Position numbers and translations under genes: made by a program. From the NCBI GenBank assembly GCA_003152255.1, contig PLZT01000091.1, forward strand, positions 1 to 6,192: a stretch of DNA of 6,192 bases, in the 5' to 3' direction. Each line of letters opens with the position of its first letter. Positions within the stretch are counted from its first letter, which is position 1. Source of the stretch: Methylocystaceae bacterium. GTDB taxonomy: Bacteria > Pseudomonadota > Alphaproteobacteria > Rhizobiales > Beijerinckiaceae. Positions 1 to 5,040 of this stretch are shown here, piece after piece. Under the pieces are notes generated by a model, which saw only the letters and a list, made by a program, of their open reading frames with translations, ran no database searches and was not told the DNA's origin.

Positions 1-77
1 GCCGGCTTGCGTCGGAATTCGCAATTATGGAATGTGCACGCAATTTTAGAAATCCGCGAGTTTCGAGAATGCGCGCT
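1..77. other. Window edge, no gene recognised
   Basis: This stretch lies downstream of the minus-strand gene ending at 78. I see no convincing coding frame, strong terminator or repeat. A short imperfect direct repeat (CGCAATTAT near 20, CGCAATTTT near 40) is too small to interpret. A partner gene for the neighbouring MazE-like protein, if there is one, would have to lie left of the window. Confidence 0.3.
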
Positions 78-647
78 TTAAGCGTTACCACCTGTGGCGC
101 TGATGCCGGCGGTCATCTCGCCAACGACGTGCTCGAACTGGGCGGGGTCTCGCAACGCGGCCTTCATCGACGCGGCCCATTCCGGGTTGGCCTTCTCCCA
201 ACGAAGAAAAGCATCCACATCGAGCTTGAGACGCTTAAACAAATAGCTGTTGAGGATCTTTGCAGGAGCCGCGTCCGCGACAAAAGCGGCGTTCATCGGC
301 TTGGCGCGGGCAAAGGTGACGAATGCATGCGAGAAGCCTGCGAGGTCGCCCCCTTCGGCCAATTGGGTCAATAGCGTGAGGACAGGGCCGGACAGCGTCG
401 TGTAAGCGGGCGATCCTTGGTCTGCGATTGCGGCGATGATTCTTTGTTCTGTTGCAGGATTCATGGTCGGAATTCCTTCTCTAAGGCCGTGCAGAGCTTC
501 GGCTCTCGCCCGGCGTTCGGCTGCGAGTGTGCGAACATCTTCGGCGTCGTGGTCGGTCGGCACCCAAACTCGAACCTCCTGCCAGCCCTCGCGCATGCGA
601 GCGTCGCGCTGGCGCTTGATCCGTTCGGTTGCAGTGCGATCAGTCAT
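78..647 (-). CDS. Hypothetical helical protein with MazE-like N-terminus
   Basis: This is a 189-residue soluble protein starting at ATG 647 with a modest GGATGG ribosome-binding site just upstream. Residues about 8-50 (KRQRDARMREGWQEVRVWVP followed by a charged helix ending around RRARAEAL) resemble the short MazE-like antitoxins, in which an R-R-x-G-x-R-P-x-x-x-W-V-P type strand is followed by helices. Those proteins are usually only about 70-80 residues long. Here about 130 further residues, predicted mainly helical and without a motif I recognise, follow the match. No signal peptide or membrane segment is visible. No toxin gene follows within the 77 bases left in the window. The promoter lies across a perfect inverted repeat, which fits a DNA-binding protein that represses itself. 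That is inference; the MazE resemblance is from memory of the family. An internal ATG at residue 62 could give a shorter product. Confidence 0.7.
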   Translation of the reverse strand: MTDRTATERIKRQRDARMREGWQEVRVWVPTDHDAEDVRTLAAERRARAEALHGLREGIPTMNPATEQRIIAAIADQGSPAYTTLSGPVLTLLTQLAEGGDLAGFSHAFVTFARAKPMNAAFVADAAPAKILNSYLFKRLKLDVDAFLRWEKANPEWAASMKAALRDPAQFEHVVGEMTAGISATGGNA

Positions 648-655
648 GGTCCATC

Positions 656-695
656 CGTAGCGTCGTTACGGTAGTATGTGCGTAACGACGCTACG
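656..695. repeat. 15-bp perfect inverted repeat, probable operator
   Basis: The left arm CGTAGCGTCGTTACG (656-670) is perfectly repeated in inverse at 681-695, around the 10-base centre GTAGTATGTG. The repeat sits 8 bases upstream of the start codon of the minus-strand gene at 78-647, and that gene's -10 hexamer falls in its centre. A dimeric repressor bound here would block RNA polymerase. The likely binder is the MazE-like product itself (inference). Confidence 0.75.
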
Positions 696-701
696 CGACA
701 A
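673..701 (-). promoter_or_regulatory. Promoter of the MazE-like gene
   Basis: Read on the minus strand, TTGTCG (plus positions 696-701) is followed after exactly 17 bases by CATACT (673-678), each matching four of six consensus positions. Transcription would start near 666, giving a leader of about 18 bases. One arm of the inverted repeat fills the spacer and the -10 lies in its centre, so promoter and operator are superimposed. Confidence 0.5.
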
Positions 702-779
702 GGGCCTCTTAAAAATAAACGGTCGTTCCTTCGTCCGCCGGGGATGCTCTGGCGTGACCATGGCCAGTGGCAAAATGCG

Positions 780-935
780 GGCGAATTTAGTTCACAAGTC
801 AGCGTTTATGGACTATTTTGGAAACTTATAAATACTATTATTTCATTTATAACATGTTGTTTTTAAACGATTTAATTTGTATTGGTGCCATAATTTCCTT
901 TATACTGTTTCTAGAACTATAAGGCGAAGGCTGTA
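780..935. other. AT-rich intergenic core with inverted repeat
   Basis: The space between the divergent genes is strongly AT-rich here, in contrast to the GC-rich surroundings. It holds an 8-bp inverted repeat TTATAAAT (826-833) and ATTTATAA (845-852) and the small palindrome AACATGTT (851-858). There are no iteron-like direct repeats. It may be only a promoter region. An easily melted origin next to a Rep-like protein is possible but unproven. A 62-codon open frame across 678-866 has no ribosome-binding site and is not believed to be a gene. Confidence 0.4.
877..906 (+). promoter_or_regulatory. Candidate promoter of the TM protein/winged-helix operon
   Basis: TTGTAT (877-882) lies 18 bases before TATACT (901-906); the -10 matches five of six consensus positions and the -35 only three. 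The AT-rich upstream DNA could act as an UP-like element. Transcription would start near 913, leaving a leader of roughly 55 bases before the ATG at 969. Confidence 0.4.
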
Positions 936-968
936 AAAATTCATGCTTCCAAAACAAGGGAAGCCCAC

Positions 969-1121
969 ATGGACACGGTTACCGACTTGATTAAGGGCAT
1001 TGCCAACCTGCCCACAGAACGCCTGCTCGTCCTCGTCGCGCTCGCTGCGATCGGGCTTGCGGCCTTTTCCATCCACGCCGTCTGGTCGATCGCAAAAGAG
1101 AGAAAGGAGGAGCGCTCGTGA
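969..1121 (+). CDS. Small single-pass membrane protein (50 aa)
   Basis: The ORF encodes 50 residues beginning MDTVTDLIKG. An AAGGGAAG ribosome-binding site lies at 956-963, five bases before the ATG. Residues about 19-41 (LLVLVALAAIGLAAFSIHAV) form one clear hydrophobic membrane segment. It is preceded by a short amphipathic stretch and followed by a charged tail, AKERKEERS, probably cytoplasmic. Its TGA overlaps the GTG start of the next gene by four bases, and the next gene's AGGAGG lies inside its own 3' end, so the two are almost certainly translated together. I do not recognise the family. A holin-like, anchor or signalling partner role for the downstream DNA-binding protein can only be guessed. 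The good ribosome-binding site and overlap make it a real gene despite its size. Confidence 0.65.
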   Translation: MDTVTDLIKGIANLPTERLLVLVALAAIGLAAFSIHAVWSIAKERKEERS

Positions 1122-1792
1122 CCATGAAAGCCTGGGTTCAATTCCCAAGCGGCTGGATCGCAAACGGCGGGCTGAAGCCGTTTCGTTGGGAGAAGGAAAA
1201 GGGCGCGAACAATGTCGCGGCGCTCATGGCACTGATGGTGATCGGCCACCATGCGAATGAGGAGGGCGTTGCTGCGCTCACCTATGACAAGCTGTCCTTG
1301 GCAACACACTTGAGCCGCACGAAAATCTCAGCGGGGCTTGATGTCCTTGAAGAGGCGAAGCTCATTAAGCGGGAGGGTCTCGGACGCAGCCGCTATGAGA
1401 TCGCGGACTATGCGTCGAAGCCCTGGGGCAAGCTTCCGGCGAAGGGGCTCTATGTCCAAGGTGGCGTTGCCGCCTTTGGAGACTTCCACCTGCGGCGGAG
1501 GGCTGAACTGGACGCGCTCAAGCTATATTTTCTGACGCTCGCTCGGCGCAACAACGAAACGAACATTGCGCATATGAGCTACGACACGATCACCGAATAT
1601 TCTGGTATCGAGAGGCCACGCATCAAGAGCGCCGCAAGTTTTCTCGCGGCCCTCGGCCTTATCCATGTCGAGCACTTGCCAAGCGAGATTAGCAACTACG
1701 GCGTTTCCAACGGCTACCGCCTGGCACACCTCGAACCATATGCGCACATGGGAACGAAGGGCAGGGGTATGGATGCCTCAGACTTCGCCTAG
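1118..1792 (+). CDS. Tandem winged-helix DNA-binding protein, Rep-like or regulator
   Basis: This is a 224-residue cytoplasmic protein with two consecutive winged-helix-type domains. The first spans about residues 32-96, with a helix-turn-helix at LTYDKLSLATHLSRTKISAG and the continuation LDVLEEAKLIKREG. The second spans about 130-203, with MSYDTITEYSGIERPRIKSA followed by FLAALGLIHVEHL. Both follow the pattern helix, T/S-Y-D, recognition helix, L-x-x-L-G/A-L-I, then a beta wing, so they look like an internal duplication. Tandem winged helices occur in plasmid replication initiators and in MarR/GntR-like regulators; I cannot assign one, and the hallmark motifs of Rep_3 proteins are not evident. 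GTG 1118 is preferred over ATG 1124 because AGGAGG (1105-1110) lies 7 bases before the GTG, and the GTG overlaps the upstream stop. A conserved-looking N-terminal strand, MKAWVQFPSGWI, precedes the first domain. Confidence 0.7.
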   Translation: MTMKAWVQFPSGWIANGGLKPFRWEKEKGANNVAALMALMVIGHHANEEGVAALTYDKLSLATHLSRTKISAGLDVLEEAKLIKREGLGRSRYEIADYASKPWGKLPAKGLYVQGGVAAFGDFHLRRRAELDALKLYFLTLARRNNETNIAHMSYDTITEYSGIERPRIKSAASFLAALGLIHVEHLPSEISNYGVSNGYRLAHLEPYAHMGTKGRGMDASDFA

Positions 1793-1810
1793 CCTAAGGC
1801 CTTGGGCTAG
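1789..1810. terminator. Stem-loop between convergent genes
   Basis: CTAGCCTAAG (1789-1798) and CTTGGGCTAG (1801-1810) form an inverted repeat with one G-U type mismatch and a very tight centre. It overlaps the stop codon of the winged-helix gene and faces the recombinase remnant. No T-tract follows on either strand, so it may weaken rather than end transcription. Confidence 0.35.
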
Positions 1811-1857
1811 CCACACTTCCGGCCGCGCGCCCGCATGGTAGATTTCCGAGACTGGCT

Positions 1858-2184
1858 TCAAATCAGCACCCGCTCCACCTCGTCGAGCGTGACTTCCTCC
1901 GCTCTCCGATCGTAGAGCTGCGTCGTGCGCGTCGAGGCGTGGTTCGCCATTTGCGCGGCGCGTTCAAGCGTGCCGCCATTTTTCAGGTAGGCGGTGACGC
2001 CCGTCGCGCGGAAGGTGTGGTTGCCGACGCGGGTGGTGATGCCGCCGGATTTCGCGCGCCGCTGAATCATCGCATAAGCGCGTCGGGCAGGGGGGTGATC
2101 GCCCCATGTGCCGGACTGCGGCGGCGGGGCCTCCGGCGCCGGCGTGTATGTTTCCAACGCCCATCCATTCTGAATGCTGGGCAC
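1858..2184 (-). pseudogene. 3' remnant of a tyrosine recombinase gene
   Basis: The last 75 or so of 108 codons match the C-terminal catalytic end of the intact recombinase at 5041-6039. HTFRATGVTAYLKNGG carries the H-x-x-R pair (H56, R59), NHAS the second histidine (H82), and TTQLYDRR the nucleophile tyrosine (Y91). The end, EEVTLDEVERVLI, also aligns. The core-binding domain, the first catalytic arginine and the catalytic lysine are absent. Upstream of about residue 31 the frame becomes proline-rich and unlike the family, and it reaches a stop at 2224-2226, so the GTG at 2184 is only a formal start. The fragment cannot be an active recombinase. It differs enough from the intact copy to be the remnant of a separate related gene, not a recent duplicate. 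Confidence 0.8.
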
Positions 2185-2305
2185 GATCCAAAGCCGCGAG
2201 GCCGAAACCGCTCGCGGCTCCGTTCACGACAGCCCGACCGCGCCCGAAGCCGCGCGGGAACGCCCAAAAATTGCGTCAGACTGGATGCAGGCTATAGAAA
2301 AGAGC

Positions 2306-2334
2306 TTGACGTTTGCTCTTGACAACGGTATTCT
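2306..2334 (+). promoter_or_regulatory. Upstream promoter (P1) of the AbiE operon
   Basis: TTGACG (2306-2311) is followed after 17 bases by TATTCT (2329-2334), matching five and four of six consensus positions. Initiation would fall near 2341, immediately before the first long palindrome, so a P1 transcript would contain both palindromes as RNA hairpins. A second TTGACA at 2319-2324 has no good -10 at the right distance. Confidence 0.5.
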
Positions 2335-2343
2335 TTTCAACTG

Positions 2344-2388
2344 AGTTGGGTATGTTGAATGTCCTAAGGACATTCAACATACCCAACT
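2344..2388. repeat. AbiE control region palindrome 1 (22-bp arms)
   Basis: Arms at 2344-2365 and 2367-2387/2388 are perfectly complementary around a single central A at 2366. The central 17 bases, AATGTCCTAAGGACATT, also form the centre of palindrome 2. The outer arm, AGTTGGGTATGTTG, is specific to this copy. Streptococcal AbiEi is known to repress its operon through two inverted repeats in the promoter, and this position fits that role. Confidence 0.85.
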
Positions 2389-2445
2389 TGGATCACTCCG
2401 CCAACGAAATAAGAATGTGCCACTTCATGGCTATTCCGTGTTTCA

Positions 2446-2474
2446 TTGACATGGCAGAAAGCTGTAGCTAATGT
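2446..2474 (+). promoter_or_regulatory. Proximal promoter (P2) of the AbiE operon
   Basis: A perfect TTGACA (2446-2451) is followed after 17 bases by TAATGT (2469-2474), which keeps the key first, second and last -10 positions. The -10 lies within the left arm and core of palindrome 2. The start would be near 2481, giving a 27-base leader that contains only the right arm of the palindrome. A repressor on palindrome 2 would cover the promoter. Confidence 0.55.
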
Positions 2475-2501
2475 CCTAAGGACATTAGCTACAGCTTTCT
2501 G
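2455..2501. repeat. AbiE control region palindrome 2 (23-bp arms)
   Basis: Arms at 2455-2477 and 2479-2501 are perfectly complementary around a central A at 2478. The core AATGTCCTAAGGACATT matches palindrome 1. The outer arm, CAGAAAGCTGTAGCT, is different. The centres of the two palindromes are 112 bp apart. The right arm ends six bases before the antitoxin ATG, so an RNA hairpin here would also bury the ribosome-binding region. Confidence 0.87.
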
Positions 2502-2507
2502 GATTCC

Positions 2508-3491
2508 ATGCTCCTAGGTGCCGCCCTTCGCAAGAGCCTCGTCGACCGGAAACATCCGGTCGTCACTGAATACGACCTTTTCCTTATCCTGCGCTCGCTC
2601 ATGGCCGCGCGGGAATACCGAGGCGAGCGCCTTAGAGTTCGTAAAAACAATGTGGCCACCCGTGACGATTTGCGGCGTCGTGTCCGAGACCTGATTGCAA
2701 ACCGCTACCTTCGCCCCGATGAAGATTTCTACGGTCAAGAACGGGATTTCTTTGCGACGCCGCGCCGTCATAAAGTTTTCCGAATAGCGGATTTGCCCGA
2801 TGGAACCGCCGAAGATGTTGCGGGCTTGGTCGACCCCTTCTGTTACATTTCGCACCTGTCGGCGATGCAGCGGCATGGCTTGACCGACAGGAATCCTTCG
2901 GCGCTCCATCTTTCGACTCTTGCCCCTCCGCTCTGGCGCGCAGCTCGTGACACGAAAATGTTGGCTGATTATGGGGGGGTCGTGCCGAAAGCTGAACCGG
3001 AAGACGGGCAACCGGCGCGTCCAACGGTTATTCCCCTTGAACATATCAAGTTGCCTGAAGCCCTACGCGGGCGGCCTATAGCAATGCACACGACGAAATA
3101 TCCGGCAACGTCTCGACCTATCCGAGGTAGCGACGCGCGCATTGCGGCAATCGGGGACGTGTTCGCGCAGATGCTCGACGACCCTCACGACTGCGGCGGT
3201 ATAAATCACGTCATTGAAATTTGGGCGAAAGAAAGCGGGCCTTTTGTCGAACAAATCATTCGGGCTATCGACGAAAATCACACGGATATTGTGAAAGTCC
3301 GCGCGGGCTATCTGCTCGAAACGCTGCTCTCTGTGAAGGATGCACGCGTTGAGGCGTGGCAACAATTTGCGCAACGGGGAAGTTCCCGAAAATTGGACGC
3401 GAGCAAGCCATACTTGCCTACCTTCTCGGAAAAATGGATGCTTTCATTGAATGTCGAATCAGAATTCCTCCCCTCAAGTTCTCAACCTTGA
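2508..3491 (+). CDS. AbiEi-family type IV antitoxin
   Basis: This 327-residue protein is the expected antitoxin and autorepressor of an AbiE system. Residues about 1-95 form a winged-helix-type N-terminus (TEYDLFLILRSL, then TRDDLRRRVRDLIANRYLRP). DPFCYISHLSAMQRHGLTDR at 109-128 is the characteristic segment of the COG5340/AbiEi group. The C-terminal domain includes IRGSDARIAAIGDVFAQMLD and PHDCGGINHVIEIW (about 205-239), as in other members. In this family the antitoxin does not bind the toxin stably but counteracts its effect, and it binds the operon's inverted repeats. ATG 2508 is the first start after an in-frame stop at 2469-2471; its ribosome-binding site (TCTGGA) is weak. The gene follows P2 and palindrome 2 directly and overlaps the toxin gene by 41 bases. 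The length and motifs look intact. The family assignment is from motif recognition, not a search. Confidence 0.85.
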   Translation: MLLGAALRKSLVDRKHPVVTEYDLFLILRSLMAAREYRGERLRVRKNNVATRDDLRRRVRDLIANRYLRPDEDFYGQERDFFATPRRHKVFRIADLPDGTAEDVAGLVDPFCYISHLSAMQRHGLTDRNPSALHLSTLAPPLWRAARDTKMLADYGGVVPKAEPEDGQPARPTVIPLEHIKLPEALRGRPIAMHTTKYPATSRPIRGSDARIAAIGDVFAQMLDDPHDCGGINHVIEIWAKESGPFVEQIIRAIDENHTDIVKVRAGYLLETLLSVKDARVEAWQQFAQRGSSRKLDASKPYLPTFSEKWMLSLNVESEFLPSSSQP

Positions 3492-4335
3492 TCGTTGGGT
3501 CGAGGCTGCGCAAGCCGACCCCGTTCAGCACCGCCAACGGCAAGTCACGCATATCCTTTTGCATGCCGTGGCGATGACGCCCGTTTTGCGCGACAACCTG
3601 TGTTTGAAGGGCGGCACGCTCATGTCGGCCGCCTATGGCAGCGTTCGCATGACGGGGGATGTCGATTTCTCGGCTCACGCTGCACCCGAGCCTTTTACGG
3701 GAGAACTGCGGGACACGCTCAATAAAGCTCTGGCAGCGGCGGCGGCTGATTTGGGCTATGTCGATTTGAAAATGAGCGTACAGAGCTTCCAAAAGCAACC
3801 ACGTCAGAACCATTTCGAGACGGCGACAGGCCCAGCCTTGCAACTCGCTATTGGCCTCGCCACGCGCGGCACAAACGCAGAAAGCCGGCTCGACAGGGGG
3901 CAGGCCTCGGAAGTTTTGCGTGTCGATATTTCGTTCAAGGAACCGATTATCAACGTTCAGGTTCTCGGCCTGAATGGCGATGAAAAATCGATTTTTGCGT
4001 ACAGCACGGAAGAAATGATAGCCGAAAAACTACGCGCTCTTGTGCAGCAGAAAATTCGCAACCGGCGACGACGACAGGACATTTACGATATTGATTGGCT
4101 TATTCAGAACGTCGCCCTCGATGAGGACGCAAAGGCACGCATCCTGTCAGCTTTTATAGAAAAAGCAGATGCGCGAGATACGCCTGTTTCGCGCGAGTCG
4201 CTGGACGACAATGAGATTCGTGAGCGCGCTTCAGCGGAATGGGAATCCCTCGGCCTCGAAATCGAGCATTTGCCCGAGTTTGACGAGCTGTATGAGCGCG
4301 TGAACGCGTTCTTCAAAAGCTTGCCTTGGAAATAA
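3451..4335 (+). CDS. AbiEii/AbiGii-family nucleotidyltransferase toxin
   Basis: This 294-residue cytoplasmic protein carries the DUF1814-type nucleotidyltransferase signature. LKGGTLMSAAYG has GG-T at residues 54-56. TGDVDFS has the metal-binding D70-x-D72. LRVDISFKEP includes a third candidate aspartate at D159. STEEMIAEKLRAL (185-197) has E187, E188 and K193, and RRRRQDIYDIDWLI (206-218) has D210 and D213. Characterised relatives bind nucleotides, and related MenT toxins add nucleotides to the 3' end of tRNA, stopping growth. All motifs are present, so an active toxin is expected. Translation starts at ATG 3451 inside the antitoxin gene, in the +1 frame relative to it, with a 41-base overlap; there is no other suitable start. 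Coupled translation would keep antitoxin made first. The likely role is phage defence by abortive infection or stabilisation of the element. Confidence 0.9.
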   Translation: MSNQNSSPQVLNLDRWVEAAQADPVQHRQRQVTHILLHAVAMTPVLRDNLCLKGGTLMSAAYGSVRMTGDVDFSAHAAPEPFTGELRDTLNKALAAAAADLGYVDLKMSVQSFQKQPRQNHFETATGPALQLAIGLATRGTNAESRLDRGQASEVLRVDISFKEPIINVQVLGLNGDEKSIFAYSTEEMIAEKLRALVQQKIRNRRRRQDIYDIDWLIQNVALDEDAKARILSAFIEKADARDTPVSRESLDDNEIRERASAEWESLGLEIEHLPEFDELYERVNAFFKSLPWK

Positions 4336-4350
4336 GGGCCAGCGGGGTCA

Positions 4351-4370
4351 TCGGAGAATGGATTCTCCGA
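4351..4370. terminator. Hairpin downstream of the AbiE operon
   Basis: TCGGAGAAT (4351-4359) and ATTCTCCGA (4362-4370) are perfectly complementary around GG, 15 bases after the toxin stop. The position suits a transcription end or mRNA-stabilising hairpin, but no T-run follows (AAGCTGATCT), so Rho-independent termination is doubtful. Confidence 0.4.
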
Positions 4371-4383
4371 AAGCTGATCTACC

Positions 4384-4497
4384 ATGCGCGGCAATATCAA
4401 GACGCTGCCGTCGCTGAAGCGCGACGACTTCCGGACATTCAGCGACAAAGACCGCCAGAAATCCATGCCGCCGGCCTCGTTCGCGATACATCACTGA
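4384..4497 (+). CDS. Doubtful 37-codon ORF or gene remnant
   Basis: The frame starts at ATG 4384 and reads MRGNIKTLPSLKRDDFRTFS followed by DKDRQKSMPPASFAIHH before TGA 4495-4497. Most third codon positions in its first 30 codons are G or C, as in genuine genes of this window. There is no convincing ribosome-binding site, and I recognise no family. It could be a basic small protein or the decayed end of a lost gene. The overlapping 62-codon frame from 4326 looks less gene-like. Confidence 0.25.
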   Translation: MRGNIKTLPSLKRDDFRTFSDKDRQKSMPPASFAIHH

Positions 4498-4548
4498 GCG
4501 GACATGGCGAGTGATTTCGATCATGCCGTCGCCCCGCAAAACCTAGTG

Positions 4549-4570
4549 CAACATAAAGGACGTTATGTTG
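4549..4570. repeat. 8-bp inverted repeat between convergent genes
   Basis: CAACATAA (4549-4556) and TTATGTTG (4563-4570) enclose AGGACG. A second small hairpin, CCTTT (4580-4584) with AAAGG (4590-4594), follows. They lie downstream of the minus-strand gene ending at 4603 and may form its transcript end, but the stems are AT-rich and weak, and no clear U-tract follows. Confidence 0.35.
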
Positions 4571-4602
4571 GACGAAGGACCTTTTAGTTAAAGGGAAGCA
4601 TC

Positions 4603-5010
4603 TCAAGGCCAAGGGCCTGGTATTTCGCCATTGGCAACACGCCAAGCCTTTGTTAGGGCAGCTTTGCCGGCCTCTGACATCTTTCGGCTCGTGGGGTTCG
4701 GCCGATGTTTTACCGCCTCTAGGATAAGTGGGACCGAGAGATCATGACCTCGGTGCTTATCGTCGTCGTCGATCACTAGCAGTTCCCCAAAGTAACAACC
4801 GACGGGTTCGCCCTGCCATAGTAGGACCACATCGCCCGGGACGCCGGTATTAAGTTTGTGAAGAGTGTATTCTCCAACGTCTCGTACCTTCTCGCCAATC
4901 AACGAAGCAAGAAGGGGCTTAGCACATAGAAAAGCAGTTGGAGCCGCAGGAGCATTATGTGCGGGGTCTTCACAAAGAAAGTCTTCAAGCGACAACGTTG
5001 TTAGGTTCAC
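4603..5010 (-). CDS. Hypothetical protein, possibly GNAT-like fragment
   Basis: This 135-residue soluble protein starts at GTG 5010, with AGGAG six bases upstream. The start is 30 bases after the stop of the recombinase gene on the same strand, so the two are probably co-transcribed. The centre reads VVLLWQGEPVGCYFGELLVI (61-80), then an acidic run DDDD, KHRGHDLSVPLILEAV (85-100), and a C-terminus MSEAGKAALTKAWRVANGEI ending PGPWP. A strand with a self-description pattern (Q-G-E-P-V-G), followed by R-G and a helix beginning L-S-V-P, is reminiscent of the core of GNAT acetyltransferases. The glycine pattern for acetyl-CoA binding is poor and the protein is shorter than usual. I therefore leave the function open. 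It contains no membrane segment or signal peptide. Confidence 0.65.
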   Translation of the reverse strand: MNLTTLSLEDFLCEDPAHNAPAAPTAFLCAKPLLASLIGEKVRDVGEYTLHKLNTGVPGDVVLLWQGEPVGCYFGELLVIDDDDKHRGHDLSVPLILEAVKHRPNPTSRKMSEAGKAALTKAWRVANGEIPGPWP

Positions 5011-5040
5011 GGGTTACTCCTACCATTACTTTATTTTGAA

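Noticed and set aside
678..866. A 62-codon plus-strand frame in the intergenic region
   Set aside because: It has no ribosome-binding site, starts inside the operator palindrome and runs into AT-rich DNA with no coding character.
696..968. Plasmid origin with iterons
   Set aside because: The DNA is AT-rich and next to a Rep-like protein, but there are no tandem direct repeats or DnaA-box cluster to support the claim.
900..1309. Two overlapping minus-strand frames opposite the small membrane protein and winged-helix gene
   Set aside because: They are antisense shadows without recognisable motifs, and the plus-strand genes have good start signals.
1964..2322. Alternative frames over the recombinase remnant, some arginine-rich
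   Set aside because: Arginine- and proline-rich translations are typical of wrong frames in GC-rich DNA; the recombinase homology is only in the minus-strand frame ending at 1858.
2352..2471. A 39-codon frame starting in palindrome 1 and stopping in palindrome 2, a possible leader peptide
   Set aside because: It has no ribosome-binding site, and its sequence is dictated largely by the palindromes at each end.
2344..2501. The two palindromes as a CRISPR array or transposon terminal repeats
   Set aside because: There are only two units with different outer arms, no spacer regularity, no transposase between them, and they coincide with the operon promoters.
2514..3044. A 176-codon minus-strand frame opposite the antitoxin gene
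   Set aside because: Antisense shadow; the plus-strand protein has clear AbiEi motifs.
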